NCBI GenBank assembly: GCA_944472135.2
Contig: OX235263.1
Coordinates: 10,399,517 to 10,463,516 of the forward strand
Length of the DNA: 64,000 nt
Direction: 5' to 3'
Origin: Trichobilharzia regenti
Taxonomy: Eukaryota; Platyhelminthes; Trematoda; Strigeidida; Schistosomatidae
Part shown: positions 1 through 9,599 of the stretch, one piece after another
Layout: every line of letters starts with the position of its first letter
Numbering within the stretch: position 1 is the stretch's first letter
The notes under the pieces: generated by a model
Seen by the model: only the letters and a program-made list of their open reading frames with translations
Told to the model about the DNA's origin: nothing
Database searches by the model: none
Position numbers and translations under genes: made by a program

Positions 1-104
1 TTTAATCCGTAGTTTTCCGGTGAATTCATAGTTGTGTATTACTGATACCGTATTTCGTTTCCAATGACTCTTCAGTTTGTGTAATTTCGTGATGAAACCT
101 ACAT

Positions 105-815
105 TGAAACTGGTGACTTTAGCTACTCAAGGAGTCACTTGTTGCCAGGGTATAATCTCGTTGACTTAGAATGTGCAGATGATATAGTTCTGCCTCTCCA
201 TCTCTCTAGTGTGAAGCAGTAATAATAGGGTGAACAATATTGAGTTCAGACATCGTTCGAGTGCTAGGCAAGGAGGGGAAGCCAGTAGACGCAGCTGTGA
301 AGTTAAATCTATTGGGATGGTTAGAACATGTGTTACGTATGTATCCCTAGCCATCGCCCTCCTTGACGGGCGATGTTAGCTGACACAGGGTCAGGCTGGA
401 AAAGAGTCATCGGCCGTCAAACCAAAACATGACTTCATCAGTCAGTCAAAACCACAACAGTTAGTTTAAGTCACTAAGAAAGGAATAGACTTCCTGATTG
501 GTTGGGGTCCTCGGGATGGTAAACGCCAATGCCGGCTGGAGACAATCGGTCATATGGGACAAAATCGTTCTCAATGGCTAGTGCAGATGCACCCACTCCT
601 TGTGACTTATAATTTCAAATAAAACTATATTCTTCTTCGTTATTACTATTCCTTTTGTCTCATATCCCTGTCTACTGTTTCCATTTTGCATTTCTTCTAG
701 TTTCTTCTCTTGTTTTTTTGTTCTCATTGAAGTGTGGCGACTTGAAGTGGTGCACATTTGTACAAAGTTCTATGTTGAAACCAGTCAGTCATTCCAGTCA
801 ATGAAACTAGTCAAA
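105..815 (+). mobile_element. SR2-like non-LTR retrotransposon, 3' fragment
   Basis: A broken 3' end of an RTE-clade LINE. At about 130-195 one frame reads LLPGYNLVDLECADDIVL, the reverse transcriptase (RT) YADD region with Y changed to C. An internal deletion follows. Downstream, 255-350 reads VLGKEGKPVDAAVKLN then WLEHVLRMYP, the conserved C-terminal block of this family, followed by stops. The 3' untranslated region (about 600-810) matches the ends of the copies at 57250-57975 and 24091-25900 (minus strand). The element is dead: the RT core is deleted and frames are interrupted. Confidence 0.75.
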
Positions 816-1067
816 GTCCTTAGAAAGCCTGAACTCTGACAAATATCTTTGTGCAGTTCAATGCTCAAGTGATATTTCGTTTTACATTTATTAGCCTGAA
901 GGCTCAGTCGAGTGCCTCTGTGTACAAAGTTGAATGGTTGATAACAAGATATCCTAAAACGTTCTCTAATAATCTGCACTTAGTTTTTCTGGAAATTAGA
1001 CAATCATGCTGTGTAAAATTCAGAATCCTACGTAGGGACTCAGGTGTTCCTTCTTTATATGGTATAA

Positions 1068-3104
1068 CTATAGATGACCTGCATAGAAATTCTAGGCAGA
1101 AAAAAGAGACAGGACAAACAGTGGCTCACTACGGACACTTGGAAACTAATAGAAGAGAGAAGGACAGTGAAGCAAAAGATTATCCAGTGCACGGACGAGC
1201 AACAAAAACAGGAGCTGAATGCAAGCTACAATACACTGAACAAAAGAGTGAAGAAAAGTGCCAGGGAAGACAAAAGAAAATATTATGAAACCATGGCAAA
1301 CGAAGCAGAACAAGCTGCAGGCAAAGGAGACCTCGCCACACTCTACCAAACAACTAGGAACCTTTCGGGCAAACGTTCGACACAGATTAAGCCAATAAAG
1401 GACGACAATGGAAAGTCAATCACCAAAGAGGTGGAACAGAGAAAGCACTGGGTTGAACACTTCAAAAGACTTCTAAATCGTCCGCCACCTACAACACGTC
1501 CAGCAATACCAACAACGGAAGCAGAACTACCAGTGAACACTGACCCCCCGACGAAATCAGAAGTCCTGAATGCAATCAAGATGCTTAAAGCTGGGAAAAC
1601 ACCGGGACCAGATGGAATCCCAGCAGAGGCTTTGAAAATAGACCCAGAGACAACAGCGGACTTGATGACACCACTACTGGAGAAGGTGTGGAAAGAGGGC
1701 AAAGTACCCGAGGATTGGAAGAACAGTTACTTATTCAAACTTCCAAAGAAAGGAGACTTAAGTCAATGTAAAAACTGGCGTGGAATTATGCTTCTGTCCA
1801 TTCCAAGCAAGATACTAAGTCGCATCATCCTGGAGAGAATCAAACAAGCCCTAGATGAAAAACTTCGTCCGGAACAGGCTGGATTCAGGAGAAACAAATC
1901 ATGTATTGATCAAATCGCCACTCTACGGATCATCATTGAACAAAGCTTGGAATGGCAGTCACCTCTCTATCTCAACTTCATCGACTTTGAAAAGGCCTTC
2001 GACAGCGTCGATCGAGAGGTCATTTGGAAACTACTTCGCTACTACGGGGTCCCATCGACAATTATACACCTCATCCAACAGTTATACGACAATGCTGCAT
2101 GCCAAGTAATCCACAACGGGAAACTTACGGAAGCCTTCGAAGTGAGGACGGGAGTGAGGCAAGGCTGTCTACTATCACCAATGATCTTCCTGATTGCAAT
2201 TGATTGGATAATGCGACAGACAACGGCAACCAACGAGGGAACAGGCATAAAATGGACTGACACAAAAGACTTGGAGGATCTGGATTTCGCCGATGATATA
2301 TGTCTGATTTCCCATAAACTGGAAGATATGCAAGTGAAAAGTAACAAGTTGGCAGAAGAAGCATCAAAGATAGGACTTCACGTGAACATAGATAAAACAG
2401 AGATAATGAAGATTCCTAGCCAACATCAGCAACACCAACAGACCACAATAAGCATAAATGGGAAGAACCTGAAAGAAACAACCTCCTTCACCTACCTGGG
2501 AAGCATCGTCTCAACTACAGGCGGAACTGACGAGGACATCAAAGCCAGAATCGGAAAAGCAAGACAAGCTTTCATTACTCTCAAATCTGTGTGGAGGTCA
2601 ACAGCAATCAGCATCAAAAATAAGATCCGGATTTTCAACTCCAATGTGAAGTCAGTGCTACTATACGGATCAGAGACTTGGCGAGTCATAAAGAGCATCT
2701 CAAACAAACTTCAAACCTTCATTAACAACTGTCTCCGCTCAATACTCAAGATCAGATGGCCAGAAAAGATCAGCAACAGGGATCTCTGGGAGCGAACCAA
2801 TCAGGAACCGATTGTGAAACAAATAGGCAGAAAGAAATGGAGATGGATTGGCCATACGCTGAGGAAACCATCAAGTGACATCACTAGACAAGCCCTCGAG
2901 TGGAACCCGAAAGGGAGGCGGCGAGTTGGTCGTCCAAGGGTGACTTGGAGGAGGTCATGCGAGGAGGAGATGAAAGCATGTGGACAGACCTGGAGCAGGT
3001 GAAAAAGTTGTCAGAAAACCGAAGTCAATGGAGGTGCGCAGCTGAAGCCCTATGTTCCTCTAGGAACTAAAGGATACAATAATAATAATAATTATTATGT
3101 TATT
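1068..3104 (+). mobile_element. RTE-like non-LTR retrotransposon, 5'-truncated
   Basis: The best preserved LINE in the window. It lacks the 5' untranslated region and the apurinic endonuclease domain that precede RT in full RTE elements, so it is a 5'-truncated insertion. It ends with the family 3' signature (GAAGCCCTATGTTCC) and an (AAT)n tail at about 3076-3095. At least thirteen shorter copies of the same family lie elsewhere in the window and stop at the same 3' signature. The left boundary is approximate because no target-site duplication was recognised. Confidence 0.85.
1074..3002 (+). CDS. RTE-clade reverse transcriptase (642-aa open frame)
   Basis: Encodes the RT and C-terminal region used for target-primed reverse transcription. 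RT motifs appear in order: AGKTPGPDGIPAEAL (about residue 175), AGFRRNKSCIDQI (about 268), catalytic motif A FIDFEKAFDSVDRE (about 302), GVRQGCLLSP (about 360), catalytic motif C DLDFADDICL (about 400), then the family C-terminal block KKWRWIGHTLRKP (about 590). All three catalytic aspartates are visible. The frame ends at 3000-3002, but the related copy at 9515 has one extra C (TGGAGCCAGG against TGGAGCAGG). Reading in the shifted frame continues to a stop at 3068-3070, so the last ~23 residues are lost by a 1-nt deletion. No endonuclease domain is present, so the copy is probably not autonomous. The ATG start is only the first in an open frame. Confidence 0.85.
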   Translation: MTCIEILGRKKRQDKQWLTTDTWKLIEERRTVKQKIIQCTDEQQKQELNASYNTLNKRVKKSAREDKRKYYETMANEAEQAAGKGDLATLYQTTRNLSGKRSTQIKPIKDDNGKSITKEVEQRKHWVEHFKRLLNRPPPTTRPAIPTTEAELPVNTDPPTKSEVLNAIKMLKAGKTPGPDGIPAEALKIDPETTADLMTPLLEKVWKEGKVPEDWKNSYLFKLPKKGDLSQCKNWRGIMLLSIPSKILSRIILERIKQALDEKLRPEQAGFRRNKSCIDQIATLRIIIEQSLEWQSPLYLNFIDFEKAFDSVDREVIWKLLRYYGVPSTIIHLIQQLYDNAACQVIHNGKLTEAFEVRTGVRQGCLLSPMIFLIAIDWIMRQTTATNEGTGIKWTDTKDLEDLDFADDICLISHKLEDMQVKSNKLAEEASKIGLHVNIDKTEIMKIPSQHQQHQQTTISINGKNLKETTSFTYLGSIVSTTGGTDEDIKARIGKARQAFITLKSVWRSTAISIKNKIRIFNSNVKSVLLYGSETWRVIKSISNKLQTFINNCLRSILKIRWPEKISNRDLWERTNQEPIVKQIGRKKWRWIGHTLRKPSSDITRQALEWNPKGRRRVGRPRVTWRRSCEEEMKACGQTWSR

Positions 3105-3655
3105 ATTACTAGTTTCACAATTATTTTTATTTTTCGTTTGGCCTTTTTCGATCTTCCTAATGAATTTTAAAGGAGAGTTATTTAACACCAAACCCTCTTC
3201 TATCTGTATTAGTTCATCATTTAGGTCTTTTCTTGTGCTACTTGGTGCTATGGCTCGGTTTGTTAGACACTTCACTAAGTCTGCCTTAACAGTTAACGGA
3301 TGAGACGAGATAAAGTCTGCATATCTATTAGCAGAATGCGTTGGTTTTTTATGAACATTAATGTGTAGTTTACCTTTTTCTATTCGTTTTATTTTACAAT
3401 CTAACATGGCTAAATCTACTTGTTCATTTTCTGATTCAAATGTGAATTTAATTCCCTCTACTAGTGAGTTAGTATGTTTCATGAAGCTAGAGATATGTTC
3501 TGTTTTTAACACTGTGAGTGAAAGTGTCATCCACATATCTCCACCATATTTTTGGAGTAGGATTAAATGTTGTATTAAGAATCATATTTTTTCCCAGCTG
3601 TCCATAAATATATCCGCTATGATAGGGGATATTGGTGACCCCATTGCCGCCAGTC
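3105..3655 (-). pseudogene. PLE-A reverse transcriptase fragment
   Basis: A minus-strand PLE RT piece. Reading from 3655 it begins with the MGSPISPIIADIFMD block, then WRYVDDTFT (catalytic YVDD box) near 3535, then a frameshift of about 4 nt just after the box. An open 158-aa frame continues (3060-3536) with KFTFESENEQ, LDCKIKR, HKKPTHSANRY and SSHPLTVKADLV, the usual order downstream of the PLE RT catalytic core. The fragment abuts a plus-strand PLE-A terminal repeat at 3656, an inverted junction. Nonfunctional. Confidence 0.8.
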
Positions 3656-4035
3656 AAATCAGAAGAGGATAATAAATAATAATAAATTGTATTCTATTTC
3701 AATTCAATTCACGTACATCCCAACATTCTAACAAGTTACTTATTATGACTATAAAAACACTCGACTTATTTCCTATCTGATTGTATGTGATCAATAACAC
3801 TCGTATTATTATTATTCCTGAATGTACATTATCCTATACTGATTTTTATTCCAATATCTAGTCAATCCCACACATGTATATAAATGAAGGAAAAAAGTTG
3901 TGTGAGTAGCTTGATAAGATTATGAGGAATAATTTGTGCTTGAAACGTGGTCATTAGTTAATATTACTGTATAACACCACTGTGTGATTTATCAAAATAA
4001 AATCTTATCCATAATGTTATATAACAACACTGATA
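3656..4035 (+). repeat. PLE-A terminal repeat (pLTR)
   Basis: Shares long near-identical stretches with 17820-18190, 22265-22885 (interrupted) and both arms of 44300-45490. Shared landmarks are GTTACTTATTATGACTAT, ACTGTATAACACC and ATAAAATCTTATCCATAATG. It carries a degraded hammerhead-like segment. Confidence 0.75.
3910..3957 (+). ncRNA. Degenerate hammerhead-like motif in PLE-A pLTR
   Basis: Equivalent to the motif at 45383-45430. It keeps GAAAC followed by GTGGTC and part of helix I (TTGAT with ATTAG). Core and helix II positions are mutated (AAGATTA core), so it is probably inactive. Confidence 0.4.
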
Positions 4036-4974
4036 GTTATTGTGTGGAATTATTAAATAATCTAAGTATAAGAAATTACGTCGACAGAATGCTCACCAAC
4101 CATGAAAGTGGCCTGGCTTTTATTCTCAGATGATACACTCCTTAACCTTACTGGTGATCTTATCAGGTCGACGATGTCAAATAGCGGAATCCTAGGCATG
4201 TATCGAGTCTTGTTTGGAGCTTGTCAGCCAAATGCATCTGTAATTTAAGAGAGAGAGGAGTTGTTCCCTTATTCAGATTCCAACGCAGTATGAAAAGTTT
4301 CCAACGCCAAACTGTTACCCACTAGATGTACTGATCATGAGTGCCACCTCTTGTCGAACAGACATCAGTTTTAAGCTCCCATCAACTAGGTACTATGACA
4401 TCAAACTGAAAATGTAGTTGAAATGTTCGTAGTAGGAGCCAACATATCAGAAGACACGGAGGTTCTGGTTCTAAAATAACCGAATAGGACTTCGCTTATG
4501 CTTAGTTTTCATTAAATTTCCGAAGTTTCTATAAGGGATGAGTCACTAGACAGTACAAGTTTTTTTTTAAATATTCACGACAAAGCGTCCGTGAGATCAA
4601 ATAAAGGGAAATAAAACTGTTTTAGGCAGAGTCATTTGTGGTGTGATTAACACAGTGATAATGTCTCCGGCTTCAGGGATGCATGACGTGGGTACCAGTA
4701 TTAAGCTTGGACCAAGAACTACTTTCTGCTGTTCGAATTCTAAGTTATCGAAGGAGACAGTTTATTGGACTCATATCAAGTTCTCCTCATTGTTACACAC
4801 AAATTGATTATCTAACCGTTTTCAGTGTAATAAATGAGCATGGTTTTCAGTTAACTTTGCACTATGTCAGTTACATATTTGTGTCGAATGTTAGTCACTG
4901 AGTATCAGTTAACAAGAATTCTTTTCTTAAGTTTTCTTCTGACGTTCATTCAAAAGTTAGGATTCTAACAACAC
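4036..4974. other. No gene seen; one Sm-alpha relic
   Basis: No convincing coding frame or splice pattern. At about 4290-4360 (minus strand) there is a decayed Sm-alpha piece: the reverse complement contains CAAGAGGTGGCACTCATG and TTTGGCGTTGGAAACT, matching the tRNA-like head of better copies at 47950-48000. The rest is AT-rich unique-looking sequence. Confidence 0.4.
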
Positions 4975-5152
4975 TGGGAAGCTTGCCTCTTTCTGTTAAA
5001 AACTTAAGGAAGACAAATTTCGCGAGATGATATCGTCATTCCGTAGTTTCTTTACAACCGCTTTACAACTAACATGGTTAACAATGATAAAATAAAGTTC
5101 ATGACAATTACTCAGTTAAATAAAAAACAAAAGTACATACTAACGACCAATC

Positions 5153-5163
5153 ATATTTAGATA
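5153..5163 (+). repeat. Target-site duplication, left copy (ATATTTAGATA)
   Basis: The 11-bp word ATATTTAGATA occurs here and again at 6564-6574, exactly bracketing the PLE-D palindrome. Removing the insertion and one copy restores the PLE-B repeat as seen at 7545-7570 and 53615-53645. Confidence 0.85.
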
Positions 5164-5174
5164 GAACAACACAT

Positions 5175-5218
5175 TTAAGCGAACAATATTGTTTTCAATT
5201 AGATCTCATCAGGCTTAA
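5175..5218 (-). ncRNA. Hammerhead ribozyme, PLE-D left arm
   Basis: Exact mirror of 6483-6526. On the minus strand: helix I TTAAGC with GCTTAA, core CTGATGA, a short helix II (GAT-CTA-ATT), GAAA, helix III with ACA/TGT pairing, and cleavage triplet TTC. All invariant core positions are present. Confidence 0.75.
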
Positions 5219-5634
5219 CTCTAATATATATAAGTTTACAAATAAAATTCAAATATAAACCAATCATGGTGTTTTGTCTATAGGATAATACGATGGTGAA
5301 TATAAAATTGTGCAGTTAGTCATAATAGTGGTAATGATAATATTAATAATAGTAATAATAATAATAATGGTCTTATCAATAATAAGGATGAAAAAATGAG
5401 GCAATCTGTGATAACATGAATAATGAAAAACAGTATGATTAAACAAACAATTGTTCAGGTGGAAGTAGTCGATAAAGGCTAGTAAAAACAAATGAACCGA
5501 TTACGTAATGTTAGATTGTAGGGGAAGGAAATGAAACACGTTTATAATGAATATAAGATAAGATTAAGGGATGATAAGAAAGGGGTTGGAAATATAAATA
5601 AAGGGGTGGGGGTAGAAGTCTTTCGTTGGTTATG

Positions 5635-5930
5635 TCTTATTAGGCCATGGGAGGGATAATGGCTGCACGAACTTCTTTTGAATGCATAGCTTAGGTTTAA
5701 TAGTTCGAATGCCTATCGCCTCAGCTGTGTGCAGTAGACGAATACGAAGTCTATTAGAAAGATTCGGAGGGATACGATGAATTACTTTGAAGGCTTTCGT
5801 TTTATCGACTACATGACCACTATCAATTAGATGTGACAGAATTGAGCTACGGATTGTTTTTGTCTGTCCTTTGCCAAACCACGATGGGAGATGTTCACTA
5901 ACACGTTGGCTAAGCTGTCTAGTAGTACGC
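5635..5930 (-). pseudogene. PLE-D C-terminal GIY-YIG-domain fragment
   Basis: On the minus strand the frame from GRTTRQLSQRVSEHLPSW (about 5929) runs through SHLIDSGHVVDKTKAFKV and LLHTAEAIGIRTIKPKLC to a stop near 5630. This resembles the end of PLE GIY-YIG endonuclease domains, where GRT followed by an R-x-SEH stretch and an ALHIK-like helix is typical. The GIY-YIG start is missing. The right arm (5930-6071, plus) repeats only the last ~46 residues, starting at PPNLSNRLRIRLL. Confidence 0.65.
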
Positions 5931-6482
5931 CCTCCGAATCTTTCTAATAGACTTCGTATTCGTCTACTGCACACAGCTGAGGCGATAGGCATTCGAACTA
6001 TTAAACCTAAGCTATGCATTCAAAAGAAGTTCGTGCAGCCATTATCCCTCCCATGGCCTAATAAGACATAACCAACGAAAGACTTCTACCCCCACCCCTT
6101 TATTTATATTTCCAACCCCTTTCTTATCATCCCTTAATCTTATCTTATATTCATTATAAACGTGTTTCATTTCCTTCCCCTACAATCTAACATTACGTAA
6201 TCGGTTCATTTGTTTTTACTAGCCTTTATCGACTACTTCCACCTGAACAATTGTTTGTTTAATCATACTGTTTTTCATTATTCATGTTATCACAGATTGC
6301 CTCATTTTTTCATCCTTATTATTGATAAGACCATTATTATTATTATTACTATTATTAATATTATCATTACCACTATTATGACTAACTGCACAATTTTATA
6401 TTCACCATCGTATTATCCTATAGACAAAACACCATGATTGGTTTATATTTGAATTTTATTTGTAAACTTATATATATTAGAG

Positions 6483-6526
6483 TTAAGCCTGATGAGATCT
6501 AATTGAAAACAATATTGTTCGCTTAA
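6483..6526 (+). ncRNA. Hammerhead ribozyme, PLE-D right arm
   Basis: Helix I TTAAGC (6483-6488) pairs with GCTTAA (6521-6526). Core CTGATGA is at 6489-6495, a 3-bp helix II at 6496-6504, and GAAA at 6505-6508. Helix III ACA-AUAU-UGU closes on the A15.1-U16.1 pair, and cleavage is predicted after TTC at 6520. Helix II is short but every invariant residue is present. Hammerheads in PLE terminal repeats are established for animal PLEs. Confidence 0.8.
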
Positions 6527-6563
6527 ATGTGTTGTTCTAAATTCTACTATGGGAATATTTAAT

Positions 6564-6574
6564 ATATTTAGATA
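6564..6574 (+). repeat. Target-site duplication, right copy
   Basis: Second ATATTTAGATA, directly followed by AGGTCATGCAGTC, which resumes the interrupted PLE-B repeat. Confidence 0.85.
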
Positions 6575-6591
6575 GGTCATGCAGTCCAGGG

Positions 6592-6957
6592 TAGGCGAAG
6601 ATTGAAGAGAAACAAATGCAAGGTACTCTTGGAGAATTTATGCTGTACAAACGTTATGTAGATGATACTCTTATTATTAGTAATAACAGCAAATCTATTG
6701 AAAGCTTTATTACCCTATTTAATCATATCCATCCAAATATTCGAGTGACCTCCGAACTAGAATCGAATAACAAACTCGGTATCCTGGATATTACTATGAC
6801 TAGGAAAAATGATGGAACGATTCAGCGCTCTATTTTTCGTAAACAAACATGGACTGGACAATATCTTCATTTTACCAGTTTTGTTCCTGTCCAGTATAAA
6901 CGTTCCCTATTGAGTGAAATGTTTGTTCTCAAGGGCCCAAAGAATATGCACGAGTGA
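6592..6957 (+). pseudogene. PLE-B reverse transcriptase, 3' part
   Basis: The open frame contains FMLYKRYVDDTLII (YVDD catalytic box), then RVTSELESNNKLGILDITM and IFRKQTWTGQYLHFTS, the motif order found downstream of the catalytic core in PLE RTs. The upstream palm and finger motifs are missing by 5' truncation. A stop follows KGPKNMHE. The copy at 54295-54657 (minus) is nearly identical over this block. Confidence 0.8.
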
Positions 6958-7042
6958 CACATTAATGGATCAGCTTCGACATATACATTCAGTTTTACTA
7001 GCCAATTTATTTTAACCTACACAGTTCAAAGGTGACCAGATT

Positions 7043-7396
7043 ATGCAGTTGACAGCTAACTCAAAGACTTCGGTCAGCCATCAAACGCAGATTCTACGCC
7101 ACCGCATCTCTTTTTCTCACTTGCCGAACATTTTAGATCCCTGTACCTACCTACGATTAAAGGACGAAATTCTGTGGACTCTACTTCAGATTGTATCGAC
7201 AAGTTCACCTGTAGGTGACACCTATATAGCTAGAACTAACAGAATGTTCCAATGTCGTCGGAAAGAACATGTTCCAAAATGGCTAGTAAATCATATAGAA
7301 AATTCCAAAGCAATTATTAATCTGAATAGAAATCCATCATCATCCATTGCAAAACACTTATTAATATCAGGTCACAAGATCAATATTAATTATTGA
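7043..7396 (+). pseudogene. PLE-B GIY-YIG endonuclease fragment
   Basis: The frame ends with GDTYIARTNRMFQCRRKEH, VPKWLVNHIENSKAII and SSSIAKHLLISGHKI. The YIARTNR segment corresponds to the YIG(R/Q)T core. The minus-strand copy at 53789-54016 keeps DTHIGRTNRMFQCRRKEH. Short, shifted relative to RT, and without the second half of the domain, so it is a relic. Confidence 0.75.
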
Positions 7397-7399
7397 CTG

Positions 7400-7765
7400 T
7401 TTCACAATTATTTCATCACATAACTCTAATTCAAGGTTGGTTACTGAAGGTGATGGAGCCACTTTGGGGTATTAATCACATACAGCCTAAACTACGTGTA
7501 CAAAAGTCAATAGACTTCAATCTTCGCCTACCATGAACTGACTACATGACCTATCTAAATATGATTGGTCATTATTATTTATTTATATTTTTTATTTAAC
7601 TGAGTAATTGTCATGATCTTTATTTTATTATTGTTGTTAACCATGTTAGTTGTAAAGCGGTTGTAAAGAAACTAGGGAATGATGATATCACCTCGTGAAA
7701 TTTGTCTTCTTAATGCCTTATTCAAATTTATCAAAGGGACTAATTGTTTTAAAAAACTTTAGGTT
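7400..7765 (+). repeat. PLE-B 3' terminal repeat
   Basis: Matches the reverse complement of 4985-5163/6575-6595 and of 53430-53760 (for example AGTTGTAAAGCGGTTGTAAAG and GTGAAATTTGTCTTCTTAA). A hammerhead-like order (ATGATGA then GTGAAATTTGTC) is present, but helix II is not convincing. Confidence 0.7.
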
Positions 7766-7869
7766 TTACTGAAAGATGTTTGAATAGTACTCAAAATATG
7801 GCCCCGCCTTTATCTGCTAGTTGTTTGTTTGAAATGTAGAACTAATGCGTAGAAATAAATTGCCTCGTG

Positions 7870-8080
7870 TATTCTTGGTTCGGTGGTAGAATACTTGGCA
7901 ACCACACAAAAAAATGGGGCGTCGTTCAATTCGCAGCCATTGCACTCCCAATCCTCGCCTAGATGGTAGAAAGCCAGGTAAAGGAGGCGAAAACCAGCAC
8001 CAGTGCTATTAAATCCTGAAAGCTGAAGCTTGAAAACTCATGTTCCACTTATAATGCAAAGGAGTAAAATAAAATGAAAG
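7870..8080 (+). mobile_element. SINE-d copy, diverged
   Basis: tRNA-like head with TTCGGTGGTAGAATACTTGG (A-box-like) and CGTCGTTCAATTCGCAG (B-box-like), a body, and a 3' end GAAGCTTGAAAACTCATGTTCC that matches the family tail at 16890-16925 only loosely. Confidence 0.5.
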
Positions 8081-8384
8081 TTGTCTGAGGTTTAATTTAA
8101 TACAGACAACTAAAGCAGTCAAATTAGGGTCTGTTAAATTCATGAATTTCTGCAGATGTTGTGAACTAAGTATTCCATGTATACCGTTAGACAGGACTGG
8201 ACTGGACTGTCGACGCCTAGTAACTTCGGTGTTTCAAATGACTGGTGCTGGATACGACTCGCAACAACAAACCATATCACTCAGTAGGAACAGATATGCC
8301 GTGCGTTGACAAGTTCGAATTAGGCGGAAACACACACATCCTGTATTCCTCTGTTAACCACTATCAACTGCATTATTATTTGTT
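8081..8384. other. No gene seen
   Basis: AT-rich sequence with a short imperfect CTGGA tract near 8195-8205. Weak resemblance to repeat family e around 8280-8330. No coding or structural signal. Confidence 0.3.
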
Positions 8385-8720
8385 GTTTCTTAGAGTTCCG
8401 AGGTGAACATAAGGGTTCAACAGAATGTCTTCAGCTTGTCCCAGTCTATGTAGTCCTCTTCAGCTTGGCCTACAGTCTCTGATCTCCTCTGCACACAATC
8501 TCCTTCCTTTCACCCTTAGATGCTCAACTCCTAATCGCTTACTTGGATTCCATTCGACTGATGGCCTGGTGCATAACGTCATTTGATGATCTCTTCGGCG
8601 TTTGTCCAACCTATCTTCACTTTTTTTCTGCATATTTTTTGAGCAACAGGTCTTTGGTTGGTTCGCCCCAGAGTTTCTTTCTTACTTATTTTTTGTGGCC
8701 TTGCCTACTTTATTGGTTCG
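8385..8720 (-). mobile_element. RTE fragment (3' end)
   Basis: On the minus strand the 3' signature region (near 8395-8410) is followed by the decayed C-terminal coding block, including a segment near 8600-8660 equivalent to the KKWRWIGH-NQEP region. Frames are broken. Confidence 0.55.
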
Positions 8721-9014
8721 CTAGTTTTCTATCTGGTCCTAAGCAGAGAAGAAAGGGAAAAGCTAGCGACCCTTCTCCGGAGAATCAATTCCGTTGCCTT
8801 AAAACCTCAGAGCACAAGAAAAAGAAATATAAAAATCAAGCTTATTCTTCACTGAAACTGGAAAGGTGAAAAGACAGTCTGGCGAAAGCCTTCAGGAAGT
8901 CATTTATTCAGTGTTTCTTCTTCTTTCTTTGAAAGCAACTAGAAACATTCGGAAGTAGAATGATGGTATAACGTAAGAAACTAGGAAGGCTGTTCAGACT
9001 GACAGAGAAGTGGA

Positions 9015-9575
9015 ATCAACCATCTGACGTGGATGTCAAAGCAAGGATCGGAAAAGCAAAGCAAGCTTTCATTTCTCTCAAGTCTGTGTGGAGGTCTACA
9101 CTCAGCACTCAGCATGAAAAATAAGATGCTGATTTTCAAAACCAATGGGAAGTCAGTGCTAGCTACTATACGGAATAGAGACTTGGCGCGTCATAAAGAG
9201 CAGCTCAAACAAACTACAAACTTTCATCAACAGCTGTCTTCGCTCAATACTACTCAATATTAGATGGCAGGCCAGAAAAGATCAGCAACAGGGATCTCTG
9301 GCGATGAGCGAACCAATCCCAGCAGGAACCGATTGTGAAACAAATATGCAAGAAAAGATGGACATGGATTGGCTGGCCATACTCTGAGGAGACCATTAGT
9401 GAGATCACTAGACAAGTCCTTGAGTGAAACCCGAAAGGGAAGCGGTGAGTTGGTCGTCAGTGTGAGGGTGACTTGGAGGAGGTCATGTGAAGAGGAGATG
9501 AAAGCATGTGCGCAGACTTGGAGCCAGGTAACTCCGACTGAAGCTCTATATTCCTCTAGGAATTAAAAGAAATAA
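9015..9575 (+). mobile_element. RTE fragment (C-terminal block and 3' end)
   Basis: Translates in pieces as VKARIGKAKQAFISLKSVW, then broken frames through a GHTLRRP segment near 9375, to MKACAQTWSQ and a stop near the AATAATAAT tail. It preserves the extra C at about 9522 that the long copy at 2990 has lost. Confidence 0.7.
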
Positions 9576-9599
9576 TAATATAATGATTGCTTCATTATT

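Larger units (their letters stand above)
5164..6563. mobile_element. PLE-D palindromic (head-to-head) insertion
   Basis: Two 5'-truncated PLE copies face away from each other. The left copy is on the minus strand (5164-5929) and the right copy on the plus strand (5930-6537, plus 26 further nt). The shared 608-bp arms (5164-5771 and 5930-6537) are identical as far as can be compared by eye, including the AAT-rich tract, and mirror around 5850.5. The 158 nt at 5772-5929 are extra 5' sequence of the left copy only. One 11-bp target-site duplication flanks the whole structure, so it probably arrived as a single event. Each outer end carries a hammerhead. Confidence 0.85.
4975..7765 (+). mobile_element. 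PLE-B, Penelope-like element split by PLE-D
   Basis: An inverted pLTR copy (minus, about 4985-5163 continuing at 6575-6595) is followed by a 5'-truncated plus-strand body (RT about 6592-6957, GIY-YIG 7043-7396) and a 3' pLTR (7400-7765). This is the usual PLE layout of an upstream inverted terminal repeat and a truncated body. The left repeat is interrupted at 5164-6563 by the palindromic PLE-D insertion. A second copy lies on the minus strand at 53430-54665. Confidence 0.8.

Noticed and set aside
5630..6019. A single 129-aa gene across the PLE-D centre
   Set aside because: The frame reads through the palindrome and is composed of antisense followed by sense of the same peptide, so it is an artefact of the inverted copies.
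7650..7735. Hammerhead in the PLE-B terminal repeat
   Set aside because: ATGATGA and GAAATTTGTC occur in the right order with a partial helix I, but no stable helix II could be drawn in any of the three copies (4990, 7680, 53490).
8081..8340. Further copy of repeat family e
   Set aside because: Only a few short words match 20640-20815, below what I would call homology by eye.
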